Source: Candidatus Poribacteria bacterium
Lineage (GTDB): Bacteria; Poribacteria; WGA-4E; B28-G17
Assembly (NCBI GenBank): GCA_003645735.1
Contig: QNBQ01000016.1
Location: 1 to 12,223, forward strand
Length of the DNA stretch: 12,223 nucleotides
Direction: 5' to 3'
The position numbers and the translations under genes were made by a program. The notes under the pieces are model-generated. The model was not told the DNA's origin and searched no databases. It worked only from the letters and a program-made list of their open reading frames with translations. Below, one piece after another: positions 6,589-12,223 of this stretch; within the stretch, counting starts at the first letter, position 1; each line of letters begins with the position of its first letter.

Positions 6589-8520
6589 TCAAAGCGTGTG
6601 GCCCGCCCCGGCGGAGGGCATGTAGACGTTGAGGATCAAGCTGATTATGCTCAGGACGCTCCGGGGGATGAAATCGCCCAGAATCAAGCCGAAGAAGAAG
6701 GGGATGGCCCTCCTGTGGGTTTTCAGGCCGAAGTATCTCAGGATGATCAGCTTGATGAGCCAGCTCACCACGACGGGGAACCAAAAATAACACAGCCCGC
6801 CCCACATCGCGCCCGAGACGACGTAGCCGGAGGGGTGAAGCGGCCACCACAGGAACCTGGCCCTCATCCCGTAGAGGAAGAAGATCGTCGCGAGACCTAT
6901 CAGCATGGAGACCACCGCCCCGACGTTCGTGCCGGTGGGGTATTGGAGCCATCTCTGAAGCGGGTTGAAGCTCTCCCAGCCGAAGTGGCCGATCCACCCA
7001 CGCATCTTGGCCAGCGTCCCGTATCTGTAGCAGATCTGGAGGTATGACCAGAAGGTGGCGATCGCCCCGACCCCTATCGCCAGCGCCATGGCGCCGAAAA
7101 GCCTTCTGTTGTCCATTCCCGTCCTCTCGCCGATCTTGAGCGATTCCACTTGATCGGGCATGCAGTGGGATCTGTGGCATCTGTCGAAGGCGTAGAGGAA
7201 GGTGATGATCGTCAGGTTGTTGCCCCTCAGCCTCCTGGGGCCGAAGATGTCGACCATCATCCCCCTCGGGTTGATCCCTATAACCTCGTGATAAGGAGGC
7301 CCCAGCTCGGCCCTCACCCTCGCTATGGCTATGGCCAGCATGTAGTGGAGCGCGAAGAAGACGAGTATCGCCCAGACGCTCATACCGGCGAGGTAGCAGA
7401 ACATGGCCAGGAAGGCGAAGCTCCCCCAGAACATCCCCGTCAGCGTCCTATAGCTGAACGGCTCGCGCGAATCGTCCATCCTCTCAAGCCCGAATATGTG
7501 TTTGAGGAACGAGATCAGATGCCTCCTCGACACCCAGAGGGCCAGGAGGCCTATCCCTATCCATCCGCCCGAGACCCTCGCGTTTATGTAGAGCGAGCTG
7601 ACGCTCACCCCCATCGCGCTGGCGATCACCCTCTCCATCCTCGAAAGCCAGAAGAAGAACCAGCTTGAGAAGGCCAGATCGAGCGGCATGAAGTATGTCA
7701 GGCCGATCACCGCCAAATTGAACGAGACGCTTATGCTCCCCATCGCGTTCCACGGCCTCTCGGCGAATCGGAACCAGTAGCCGTGGGGGATCTGGGGGAC
7801 GGCGGGGGCCAGGTCGTGCAGGCCGTTCAGCAGCCTGATGAAGGCCGATATACCGAACCCCACCCACAGAAGGTTCGACCTGAAAAAGCCCCTATCCGTC
7901 GCCATGGCGAGCGGCAGCTGGACGAGCGGATAGCTCAGCTTCTCGTTCTCCGCCCACTGCTTCCTGAGGATCGAGGCGATGCACAGGTAGGAGAGGTAGA
8001 GGAAGAAGATGAAGGCCGACCAGACGAGTATCGGCACCGCCCAGGCCCTGATGTGCTCGACTGTATGGAAGGTGGACTCCCCATAGAAGTAGCCCCTCAG
8101 GATCTTCGTATCCGATACGGTGAACCAGGAGGGGATGTATCTCCAGAAGAGGCTCTTCCACTCGTTTTCGGGCGTGGCGAACCAGAAGGGATGGGTCAGG
8201 GTTCCCATCAATATCGCCATCATCGTGTGGCCGGAAATAGAGGGGACCATGCTCACCATGATGTAGATGGTCAGCAGCTCGATCGGGGAGAGGGCGAGCC
8301 TGTCGGAGACCCTTTTGAGAAGCAGGCTTGTGAGGATGAGGAGGAAGAGGATGAAGATCGCGTGTGGGTAGGGGTGGAGGAAGGAGAAGATCGCCTGATA
8401 CCAAAGCTCGCTGGCGATCCCCAGCCAGTAGGCCGTGGCGATTACCAGTATCAGGCCTATGAAAAGCGCCCTTCGGGTGATGCGTCCCCGGGCTTCCGCG
8501 CCCCGGAGCTTATCCCTCAT
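6589..8520 (-). CDS. DUF6785/DUF6784-type polytopic membrane protein, possibly OPT-transporter-like
   Basis: This 643-residue inner-membrane protein has about a dozen or more hydrophobic segments, for example near residues 19-37, 52-68, 80-108, 160-185, 215-232, 262-280, 283-300, 318-332, 361-402, 473-492, 533-550, 565-595 and 606-633. It matches my knowledge of the DUF6785 family with a C-terminal DUF6784 domain, proteins of unknown function that resemble oligopeptide-type transporters. Recognisable conserved stretches are ENEKLSYPLVQLP (191-203), RVRAELGPPYHE (402-411 region), RSHCMPDQVESLKIGE (450-465) and WWPLHPSGYVVSG (558-570). No ATP-binding or signalling domain is present. The ATG at 8520 has no SD site and sits 10 bases after a strong hairpin (see 8531-8555), so its translation may depend on the upstream LamG transcript. 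The neighbours suggest uptake of a carbohydrate-derived compound, but the substrate is unknown. Confidence 0.75.
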   Translation of the reverse strand: MRDKLRGAEARGRITRRALFIGLILVIATAYWLGIASELWYQAIFSFLHPYPHAIFILFLLILTSLLLKRVSDRLALSPIELLTIYIMVSMVPSISGHTMMAILMGTLTHPFWFATPENEWKSLFWRYIPSWFTVSDTKILRGYFYGESTFHTVEHIRAWAVPILVWSAFIFFLYLSYLCIASILRKQWAENEKLSYPLVQLPLAMATDRGFFRSNLLWVGFGISAFIRLLNGLHDLAPAVPQIPHGYWFRFAERPWNAMGSISVSFNLAVIGLTYFMPLDLAFSSWFFFWLSRMERVIASAMGVSVSSLYINARVSGGWIGIGLLALWVSRRHLISFLKHIFGLERMDDSREPFSYRTLTGMFWGSFAFLAMFCYLAGMSVWAILVFFALHYMLAIAIARVRAELGPPYHEVIGINPRGMMVDIFGPRRLRGNNLTIITFLYAFDRCHRSHCMPDQVESLKIGERTGMDNRRLFGAMALAIGVGAIATFWSYLQICYRYGTLAKMRGWIGHFGWESFNPLQRWLQYPTGTNVGAVVSMLIGLATIFFLYGMRARFLWWPLHPSGYVVSGAMWGGLCYFWFPVVVSWLIKLIILRYFGLKTHRRAIPFFFGLILGDFIPRSVLSIISLILNVYMPSAGAGHTL

Positions 8521-8530
8521 CGCACGGGCG

Positions 8531-8555
8531 GGCCGGGGGATAAGCTCCCCCGGCC
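8531..8555 (-). terminator. Strong hairpin between LamG and DUF6785 genes (terminator or attenuator)
   Basis: A perfect 10-bp GC-rich stem, GGCCGGGGGA (8531-8540) with TCCCCCGGCC (8546-8555), closes a 5-base loop. It lies 22 bases after the LamG stop and 10 bases before the DUF6785 start. No T-run follows, so it may only partly stop transcription, lowering read-through from the strong LamG promoter, or may act on translation initiation. Confidence 0.5.
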
Positions 8556-8565
8556 GGGAGGAAGC

Positions 8566-8577
8566 TGGGAATTCCCA
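8566..8577. repeat. 12-bp perfect palindrome immediately after the LamG stop codon
   Basis: TGGGAATTCCCA reads the same on both strands and directly abuts the LamG TGA (8580-8578). It could be part of the 3'-end structure of the LamG mRNA or a protein site. With no loop it would be a poor RNA hairpin, so its role is unclear. Confidence 0.35.
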
Positions 8578-9327
8578 TCATCCCTTCTTCAGCGATCCCC
8601 AGGTGACAGCCAGCTTATCCCCCGGCCACACCGCCATCTCGTTCGATCTCACCTGATAGTTCTGTTTGATCTCCTCGGGGGTCAAAACCCGGTTGTAAAG
8701 CCTAACCTCGTCCACCATGCCGTGCAGCCATCTGCCGTCGTGTTCGCTTCCGACCCGCCTCTCGTTCATGTTCTCGGGGGTCGAGCCGGCGGCCCCCTGG
8801 TCGACGAGCTCTCCGTTCACGTAAAGCTTCAGCTCGTTCTTCTTCGTATCGGTGGTGTAAGCGATGTGATACCACTTCTTCTCCTCACAATCGAACCTGA
8901 TTTTAACGCCGTCGTTCTTGTGCACCTGTATCTGGCGGCTTTCGAACTTGAAGTGAACTTTACCGGGCGCCCACTGCCACGTGGAGACGATCCCCTGGTA
9001 AGTTGGGGCCAGGGTCTCGGCATATGCCCAGCATTCAACCGTCACCTGCTCCCAATCCCCCAGAGGGGGTATCTCGACGTAGCAGTTCGCCTTCCCCTCG
9101 AAAAGCAGGCATTCATCTATGACCCCCTTCACTATCTTCAGCTCCCCCACGATCTTCGCGTCGTTCCCGTTTCCGGACATGTCCTTCACCACGTTGCCGT
9201 CGATGTCGCTTTCATCGAAGGTGTAAAACGCCACAAGGCCGTCCGTGACGAAGCCTTGGGCCTCCGCCGCTCCGAAGGGCCATGAGAGGCTGATCATCAC
9301 CAAAGCCGGGATTAAACCCCTTCCCAT
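8578..9327 (-). CDS. Secreted LamG-domain (concanavalin A-like) protein with C-terminal WG motif
   Basis: This 249-residue protein starts at ATG 9327, with GGGAGGTG 5 bases upstream. An ATG five codons earlier is less well placed because the ribosome site lies after it. Residues 1-23 are a signal peptide ending near AEA-Q. One LamG/concanavalin A-like domain fills about 28-222. It shows LVAFYTFDES, the DMSGNGNDA loop (49-57), VTVECWAYAE (95-104), WYHIAYTTD (152-160), ELKLYVNGELV (165-175) and MVDEVRLYNRVLTPEEI (204-220). Such domains usually bind glycans or proteins on the cell surface. After a short linker it ends in VWPGDKLAVTWGSLKKG (233-249), nearly the same layout as the end of the divergent secreted protein at 9492-10325. 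It is driven by a perfect consensus promoter, so strong expression is expected. The glycan target is unknown. Confidence 0.88.
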   Translation of the reverse strand: MGRGLIPALVMISLSWPFGAAEAQGFVTDGLVAFYTFDESDIDGNVVKDMSGNGNDAKIVGELKIVKGVIDECLLFEGKANCYVEIPPLGDWEQVTVECWAYAETLAPTYQGIVSTWQWAPGKVHFKFESRQIQVHKNDGVKIRFDCEEKKWYHIAYTTDTKKNELKLYVNGELVDQGAAGSTPENMNERRVGSEHDGRWLHGMVDEVRLYNRVLTPEEIKQNYQVRSNEMAVWPGDKLAVTWGSLKKG

Positions 9328-9375
9328 GTTTACACCTCCCAACCCATTCCCCCCTGGTCTGCGTCGTCAATGCCA

Positions 9376-9404
9376 ATTATATTCCTTCCCACAGATCGTG
9401 TCAA
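9376..9404 (-). promoter_or_regulatory. Perfect-consensus sigma70 promoter for the LamG gene
   Basis: On the minus strand, TTGACA (9404-9399), a 17-base spacer and TATAAT (9381-9376): all 12 hexamer bases match and the spacing is optimal. The expected start near 9369 gives a leader of about 42 bases with the GGGAGGTG ribosome site. Confidence 0.9.
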
Positions 9405-9423
9405 CTTCAGCGGTTCCCGCGGG

Positions 9424-9452
9424 TTGAAATCGGACTTTTGGGATGGTAACAT
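9424..9452 (+). promoter_or_regulatory. Likely promoter for the ThuA/DUF4960-like gene
   Basis: -35 TTGAAA (9424-9429), 17-base spacer, -10 TAACAT (9447-9452, 4/6 match). The start near 9459 leaves a leader of about 33 bases containing AGGAGG (9477-9482), 9 bases before the ATG. Its -35 box lies 19 bases from the -35 box of the stronger divergent LamG promoter. Confidence 0.55.
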
Positions 9453-9491
9453 TTCACCGCGCTAAGCTTTGCCGTTAGGAGGGGAGCGATT

Positions 9492-10325
9492 ATGGCCAGC
9501 AGGGCTATAGCCATCATCATAGCGCTCATGGCCGCTCAGGCCCTGGTCTGTGAAGGGGGGACATTTAAGCTCGGCCTGTTGGCCGGCGGGAAAGAGCTGG
9601 GGGAGGTGGCGCAGGCGGCTTACGAGTGGGCCTCTCAAAACTACGACGCGTTGATAATCATCCCCGACGGGAAGGGCGGGTTCACCGACCTCAACGGCAG
9701 GCCCCACAAGCTGACCGAGTTCGCCGTCCTCTGGCTTCACTACTCCCAGACCAACTCGCTGCCAGCCCCGTTTTTGACGGATGAGACGAAGAAGGCCATA
9801 TTGGACTATCTTCAGGCAGGCGGGACGCTCTTCCTGACCGCGTTGGGCCTCCACTACACCTACGACCTGGGGCTTGTGGGCGTTAAGCCCAGGGTCTTCA
9901 GCCCCCTGGGCAAAAACCCTCCCGAGATAGGTGTCGTCCCGACCGATGAGGGCAAAAACCATCCCATCTTCGCCGGGTTCGACACCTCCAAGCCGATCTT
10001 CCTCTGCAGCATGGCCCAAGACGGCTTCACCTCCGATTTCATGAACGTCCCCAACATACCCGGCGAGATCCTGGCAACCAAAACGAGGGGAGGCGGGCCG
10101 GGCGCCGGCGAAAGGCCCCTTGTGGAGTTCGACGTCGGCAAGGGGAAGATCATCACGCTCGGGCATCACAACGCGGTATACACCGATGAAAAATCGGACG
10201 AGGCCCAAAACCTGAGGAAGCTGACCGCCAACATCATCGAATACCTCGCCTCGCATTCCGCCTTCTCGCCGGTCAAACCTGAGGGCAGGCTCCCCGCCGT
10301 CTGGGGGGCCGTCAAGCTTCGGTAG
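9492..10325 (+). CDS. Secreted ThuA/DUF4960-like (class I amidotransferase fold) protein with C-terminal WG motif
   Basis: This 277-residue protein starts at ATG 9492 behind AGGAGG. Residues 1-22 form a signal peptide (hydrophobic core AIAIIIALMAAQALV); a Cys at 20 is not in a proper lipobox. The body has the alternating strand/helix pattern of ThuA-like or DUF4960 proteins with a glutamine-amidotransferase-like fold. The relevant stretches are FAVLWLHYSQTN (77-88), the helix ETKKAILDYLQAGGTLFLTA (98-117), LGLHYTYDLGL, NHPIFAGFD (156-164), and GKGKIITLGHHNAVY (216-230). No catalytic Cys-His pair is obvious at the expected nucleophile elbow, so it may not be an amidotransferase. It ends in VKPEGRLPAVWGAVKLR (261-277), which matches the end of the LamG protein without gaps. 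Its last 14 bases overlap the 3' end of the opposing small gene. Role unknown; a secreted sugar-related function is a guess. Confidence 0.7.
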   Translation: MASRAIAIIIALMAAQALVCEGGTFKLGLLAGGKELGEVAQAAYEWASQNYDALIIIPDGKGGFTDLNGRPHKLTEFAVLWLHYSQTNSLPAPFLTDETKKAILDYLQAGGTLFLTALGLHYTYDLGLVGVKPRVFSPLGKNPPEIGVVPTDEGKNHPIFAGFDTSKPIFLCSMAQDGFTSDFMNVPNIPGEILATKTRGGGPGAGERPLVEFDVGKGKIITLGHHNAVYTDEKSDEAQNLRKLTANIIEYLASHSAFSPVKPEGRLPAVWGAVKLR

Positions 10326-10569
10326 GGATGCCCGGCCGGGGGAGGGGGATCAGATACCACTCCTCCTCCCCCAGATCCAGCCACAGCTCATAAACCCGGC
10401 CGTCGTCGCCTCTGACCCTGTAAACCGCGTAGAGCCTCCCGTCCTCCGCGTCCTGCCTCAGATACGAGGCCAGCACCTCCACCCCGATCTCCTTCCCCTC
10501 GAGGGCGAACGACCTCGGCTCCTGATCCGCCTTGTATCCGGAATAAGCCCTGACCTTGACGGGCCTCAC
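10312..10569 (-). CDS. Small conserved hypothetical protein, 85 aa
   Basis: The GTG start at 10569 overlaps the TGA stop of the TolC-like gene as GTGA, which points to translational coupling. It begins VRPVKVRAYSGYKADQEPRS and continues with short strand-like segments (GVEVLASYLR, LYAVYRVRGDDGRVYELWLD, EEWYLIPL). This looks like a small soluble beta-rich protein with no signal peptide, metal motif or DNA-binding helix. I recall similar short proteins beginning RPVKVxAYxGY in many bacteria, all without known function. The 3' end overlaps the convergent ThuA-like gene by 14 bases. The coupling and conserved look make it very likely real. Confidence 0.7.
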   Translation of the reverse strand: MRPVKVRAYSGYKADQEPRSFALEGKEIGVEVLASYLRQDAEDGRLYAVYRVRGDDGRVYELWLDLGEEEWYLIPLPRPGIPTEA

Positions 10570-11960
10570 CTCAACACCCCCATCGCCTTTTTGAGCGCCG
10601 CCTGGGCGATCTTGTAGTCGTAGTAGGCGTGCACCCTGTTCGTCAGCGCCTGGGCATAGAGGCTCCTCGCCTCGGCAACCTCAATCTCCGTTATCAGCTG
10701 CTGTTCATACCTGCCCAAGGCTGCGTCCAGGCTCATCTTGGCGTTTCTGACCTGCTTGTCCAGCACCTCCAGCGATTTCCTTATCCTCATGAGGTCATAC
10801 CAGCACTCCCTCACCTCAAGCGCGATCTGCCTCTCGAGCGATTCGAGGTTCTCCCTGAGCTTTCTGAGCTGTATCTCCAGCTGCTGAACCCTCCTCTTCG
10901 AGGAGCCGGCGTCGAATAAGGGGAAGGTGAGCTTGGCGACCGCCTGCCAGCTCCTGTAGGATTTGAAATTCTCCCTCTCGCGGAGGTAATCGTCCAGATC
11001 GACGTTGTAGCCGTATTCGGCGGTTATCCTGGGGTATCTATCGAGCTTGGCCACATATACCCCCCATTCCATCGCCTTTATCTGCGCCCTCATCTCCTTC
11101 AGCTCGGGCCTGTTCTCCAAGGCCTTCTTTATCGCCTCCTCAAGCGTGATCTCCTCCGGCTCAAGCCTGCCGGTGACCACGAACCTCTCGTATCCCCTGT
11201 CCTCGACCACCTCTATCTCCGTCCCCGGATCCAGCCCCATCGCCATCGCGAGGTTGGCTTTGGCGATCTTGAGGTTGTTTTGATCCTCTATCAGCTTCAG
11301 CTCGTCGTTCGCCTCCCTGACCTCCGCCGCCAGCACGTCCGCCTCCACCTTATACCCCGCCTCCATGAAGGCCCTCGTCTTCTCCGTGTTCATCCGGGCG
11401 ATCCTCAATATCTCCTCGTCCACCTCGACCAGCTTCTTCATCTTGAGCAGGTTGTAGTAGGCGACGGTCACGTTGTAGATCAGCCGCTGAACCTCCTCCT
11501 CGTATCTGTTTCTGGCCGCCTCCGCCTCGGCCCGCCTCTGGGCCACCTCCGCCTCCCTGTGGCCGTGATCCCAGATCGTATAGCTCGCCCTCAGCCATAG
11601 GTCGTAGTTCTCCTCCTCGAACCCGAACTCGACCTTATCGGAGAACATGTATGTCCCGTCCAGGTAGATCTGGGGGAAGTATCTGGCCCTGGCGTCGTCC
11701 AGGCTCAGCTCGGCCAGCGTCACCTCCATCTCCGATAGCCTCACCCTCGTCGACCTTTTGAGCGCCACCTCTATGCACTCCCTCAGCGTGAGGGGTTTGG
11801 AGAGGTCGACCTCGACCTTCTCCTCCAACTTCCTCAGGAGCGTTTCGAACTTGTCCTCCGCGGGGGATTTCGGGAAGAGGGGGAGACGTGCGAAGGTGGA
11901 TGGGATGATCCATAAAAAAAGGATCGCCGGTGTGAAGGCGAAAACAAATCTCCTCAGCAT
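10566..11960 (-). CDS. TolC-family outer-membrane efflux protein
   Basis: This protein would form the outer-membrane channel of a tripartite efflux or type I secretion system. I chose ATG 11960 (464 residues). GAGGGAG lies just upstream, and the signal peptide MLRRFVFAFTPAILFLWIIP... begins directly there, with cleavage near TFA-R (24-25). An in-frame ATG at 11993 would add 11 charged residues, overlap the permease gene and lacks a good ribosome site. The two OEP repeats typical of TolC are visible. Repeat 1 starts at LTLRECIEVAL (57-67) with YFPQIYLDGTY, and repeat 2 at ITLEEAIKKAL (271-281) with YPRITAEYGYN and FPLFDAG (346-352). Between them lie long coiled-coil helices rich in Glu, Arg and Ala. 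It follows the ABC permease by 25 bases, so both probably belong to one MacAB-TolC-type operon. Confidence 0.93.
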   Translation of the reverse strand: MLRRFVFAFTPAILFLWIIPSTFARLPLFPKSPAEDKFETLLRKLEEKVEVDLSKPLTLRECIEVALKRSTRVRLSEMEVTLAELSLDDARARYFPQIYLDGTYMFSDKVEFGFEEENYDLWLRASYTIWDHGHREAEVAQRRAEAEAARNRYEEEVQRLIYNVTVAYYNLLKMKKLVEVDEEILRIARMNTEKTRAFMEAGYKVEADVLAAEVREANDELKLIEDQNNLKIAKANLAMAMGLDPGTEIEVVEDRGYERFVVTGRLEPEEITLEEAIKKALENRPELKEMRAQIKAMEWGVYVAKLDRYPRITAEYGYNVDLDDYLRERENFKSYRSWQAVAKLTFPLFDAGSSKRRVQQLEIQLRKLRENLESLERQIALEVRECWYDLMRIRKSLEVLDKQVRNAKMSLDAALGRYEQQLITEIEVAEARSLYAQALTNRVHAYYDYKIAQAALKKAMGVLR

Positions 11961-11985
11961 AGCTCTCCCTCGCGTTTCGATCTCT

Positions 11986-12223
11986 TCATTCATATCTCAA
12001 CGCCTCGATGGGGTTGAGCTTGGCCGCCTTTCTGGCCGGGTAAATCCCGAAGAAGATGCCCACGGCGGCCGAGAAGAAGAAGGCCAGCGAGATGGAGTCC
12101 CAGGAGATGGCCGTCCTCCACCCGGCCAGGTGTGAGACGATCCTCGAACCGACCACGCCCAACAGGATGCCTATCCCCCCGCCTATCAGGCTGAGGACGA
12201 GCGATTCTATGAGGAACTGGAGG
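11986..12223 (-). CDS. MacB/FtsX-family ABC transporter permease, C-terminal 78 residues, runs off right edge
   Basis: The 78 visible codons end at TGA 11988-11986. They encode two membrane segments, FLIESLVLSLIGGGIGILLG and ISLAFFFSAAVGIFFGIYPA, joined by a short loop, and the typical ending PARKAAKLNPIEALRYE. This ending is a hallmark of MacB-like permeases (FtsX domain), which form the inner-membrane part of MacAB-TolC efflux or lipoprotein-handling complexes. The TolC gene follows 25 bases downstream, supporting that assignment. The ATPase and the rest of the permease lie outside the window, so a separate LolC/E-like role cannot be excluded. Confidence 0.9.
   Translation of the reverse strand, partial: LQFLIESLVLSLIGGGIGILLGVVGSRIVSHLAGWRTAISWDSISLAFFFSAAVGIFFGIYPARKAAKLNPIEALRYE

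Larger units (their letters stand above)
8505..8627 (-). other. Set of competing inverted repeats around the DUF6785 start codon (candidate RNA switch)
   Basis: Read on the minus strand, the arm at 8548-8531 (GGAGCTTATCCCCCGGCC) has three perfect partners. Upstream, GGCCGGGGGATAAGCT (8627-8612, inside the last LamG codons) pairs 16 of 16. GGCCGGGGGA (8555-8546) pairs 10 of 10. Downstream, GGGATAAGCTCC (8516-8505, first DUF6785 codons) pairs 12 of 12 and places the start codon in the loop. The three pairings overlap on the shared arm and exclude one another. The pairing is seen directly; a regulatory role is inference. Confidence 0.45.

Noticed and set aside
7783..9285. A 500-codon open frame on the plus strand opposite the DUF6785 and LamG genes
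   Set aside because: It crosses two well-supported minus-strand genes, their hairpin and the junction, and its translation is Arg/Glu/Pro-rich with no family resemblance. It is a product of high GC content.
10334..10372. Stem between GGGGGAGG (10338-10345) and CCTCCCCC (10365-10372) after the ThuA-like stop, plus a recurrence of GGCCGGGGGA at 10334-10343
   Set aside because: Both lie in the Glu-rich and Pro-rich codons of the opposing small gene. The loop is 19 bases with no T-run, so chance from GC-rich codons is the simpler explanation.
11961..11993. Longer TolC start at ATG 11993
   Set aside because: It places 11 charged residues before the signal peptide, overlaps the permease stop and has no good ribosome site, whereas ATG 11960 has one.
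1..12223. Search for CRISPR arrays, tRNA or rRNA genes, transposases, toxin-antitoxin pairs and defence genes
   Set aside because: No repeat-spacer pattern, cloverleaf, rRNA-like stretch, transposase or known defence domain was seen. All intergenic gaps are under 170 bases and hold only the control elements listed.

Overview
This window is a GC-rich stretch of bacterial chromosome with dense, ordinary gene spacing, heavy use of AGG (Arg) and ATA (Ile) codons, strong Shine-Dalgarno (SD) sites on most genes, and sigma70-type promoters that are easy to read. The gene mix is a secreted LamG-domain protein, a DUF6785/DUF6784-type membrane protein, a tungsten-type aldehyde:ferredoxin oxidoreductase (AOR), a YdjC/ChbG-type deacetylase and a secreted amidotransferase-fold protein. 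That mix resembles uncultivated Poribacteria or a related Planctomycetes/Latescibacteria-like lineage. The lineage call is inference from gene content only. I see no rRNA, tRNA, CRISPR array, transposase or phage gene.

Layout. (1) 1-412, minus: the N-terminal part of an MDR (alcohol dehydrogenase-like) oxidoreductase running off the left edge. (2) 413-509: two divergent promoters whose -35 boxes lie back to back. (3) 510-3682, plus: an AI-2E-family permease, the ribosome-assembly GTPase Der 6 bases later, and a small secreted Spy/CpxP-like protein. (4) 3683-3721: a hairpin between convergent genes. (5) 3722-9327, minus, in transcription order: secreted LamG protein, DUF6785/6784 polytopic membrane protein, AOR, YdjC-type deacetylase; the last two overlap as GTGA. 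(6) 9328-9491: a 163-base divergent control region with a perfect-consensus promoter for LamG and a weaker one for the ThuA/DUF4960-like gene. (7) 9492-10325, plus: that secreted amidotransferase-fold protein. (8) 10312-12223, minus: the C-terminus of a MacB/FtsX-type ABC permease, a TolC-family outer-membrane factor and a small conserved hypothetical protein, tightly packed or overlapping.

How the genes may work together. The LamG / membrane protein / AOR / deacetylase run looks like a module for handling an external carbohydrate or related compound: surface binding, transport, deacetylation and oxidation of an aldehyde. The substrate is unknown and this reading is inference. The MacB-TolC pair is a standard tripartite efflux arrangement; its MacA-like adaptor would lie beyond the right edge.

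Two observations stand out. First, the two divergently transcribed secreted proteins (LamG and the ThuA-like protein) share no fold but end in the same ungapped 17-residue C-terminal motif, V-x-P-x-x-[KR]-L-x-x-x-W-G-x-[LV]-K-x-x, a candidate export or anchoring signal. Second, around the LamG/DUF6785 junction a single RNA arm can pair perfectly with three different partners (16, 10 and 12 bp), one of which loops out the DUF6785 start codon. This could be a switch that uncouples expression of the two genes.
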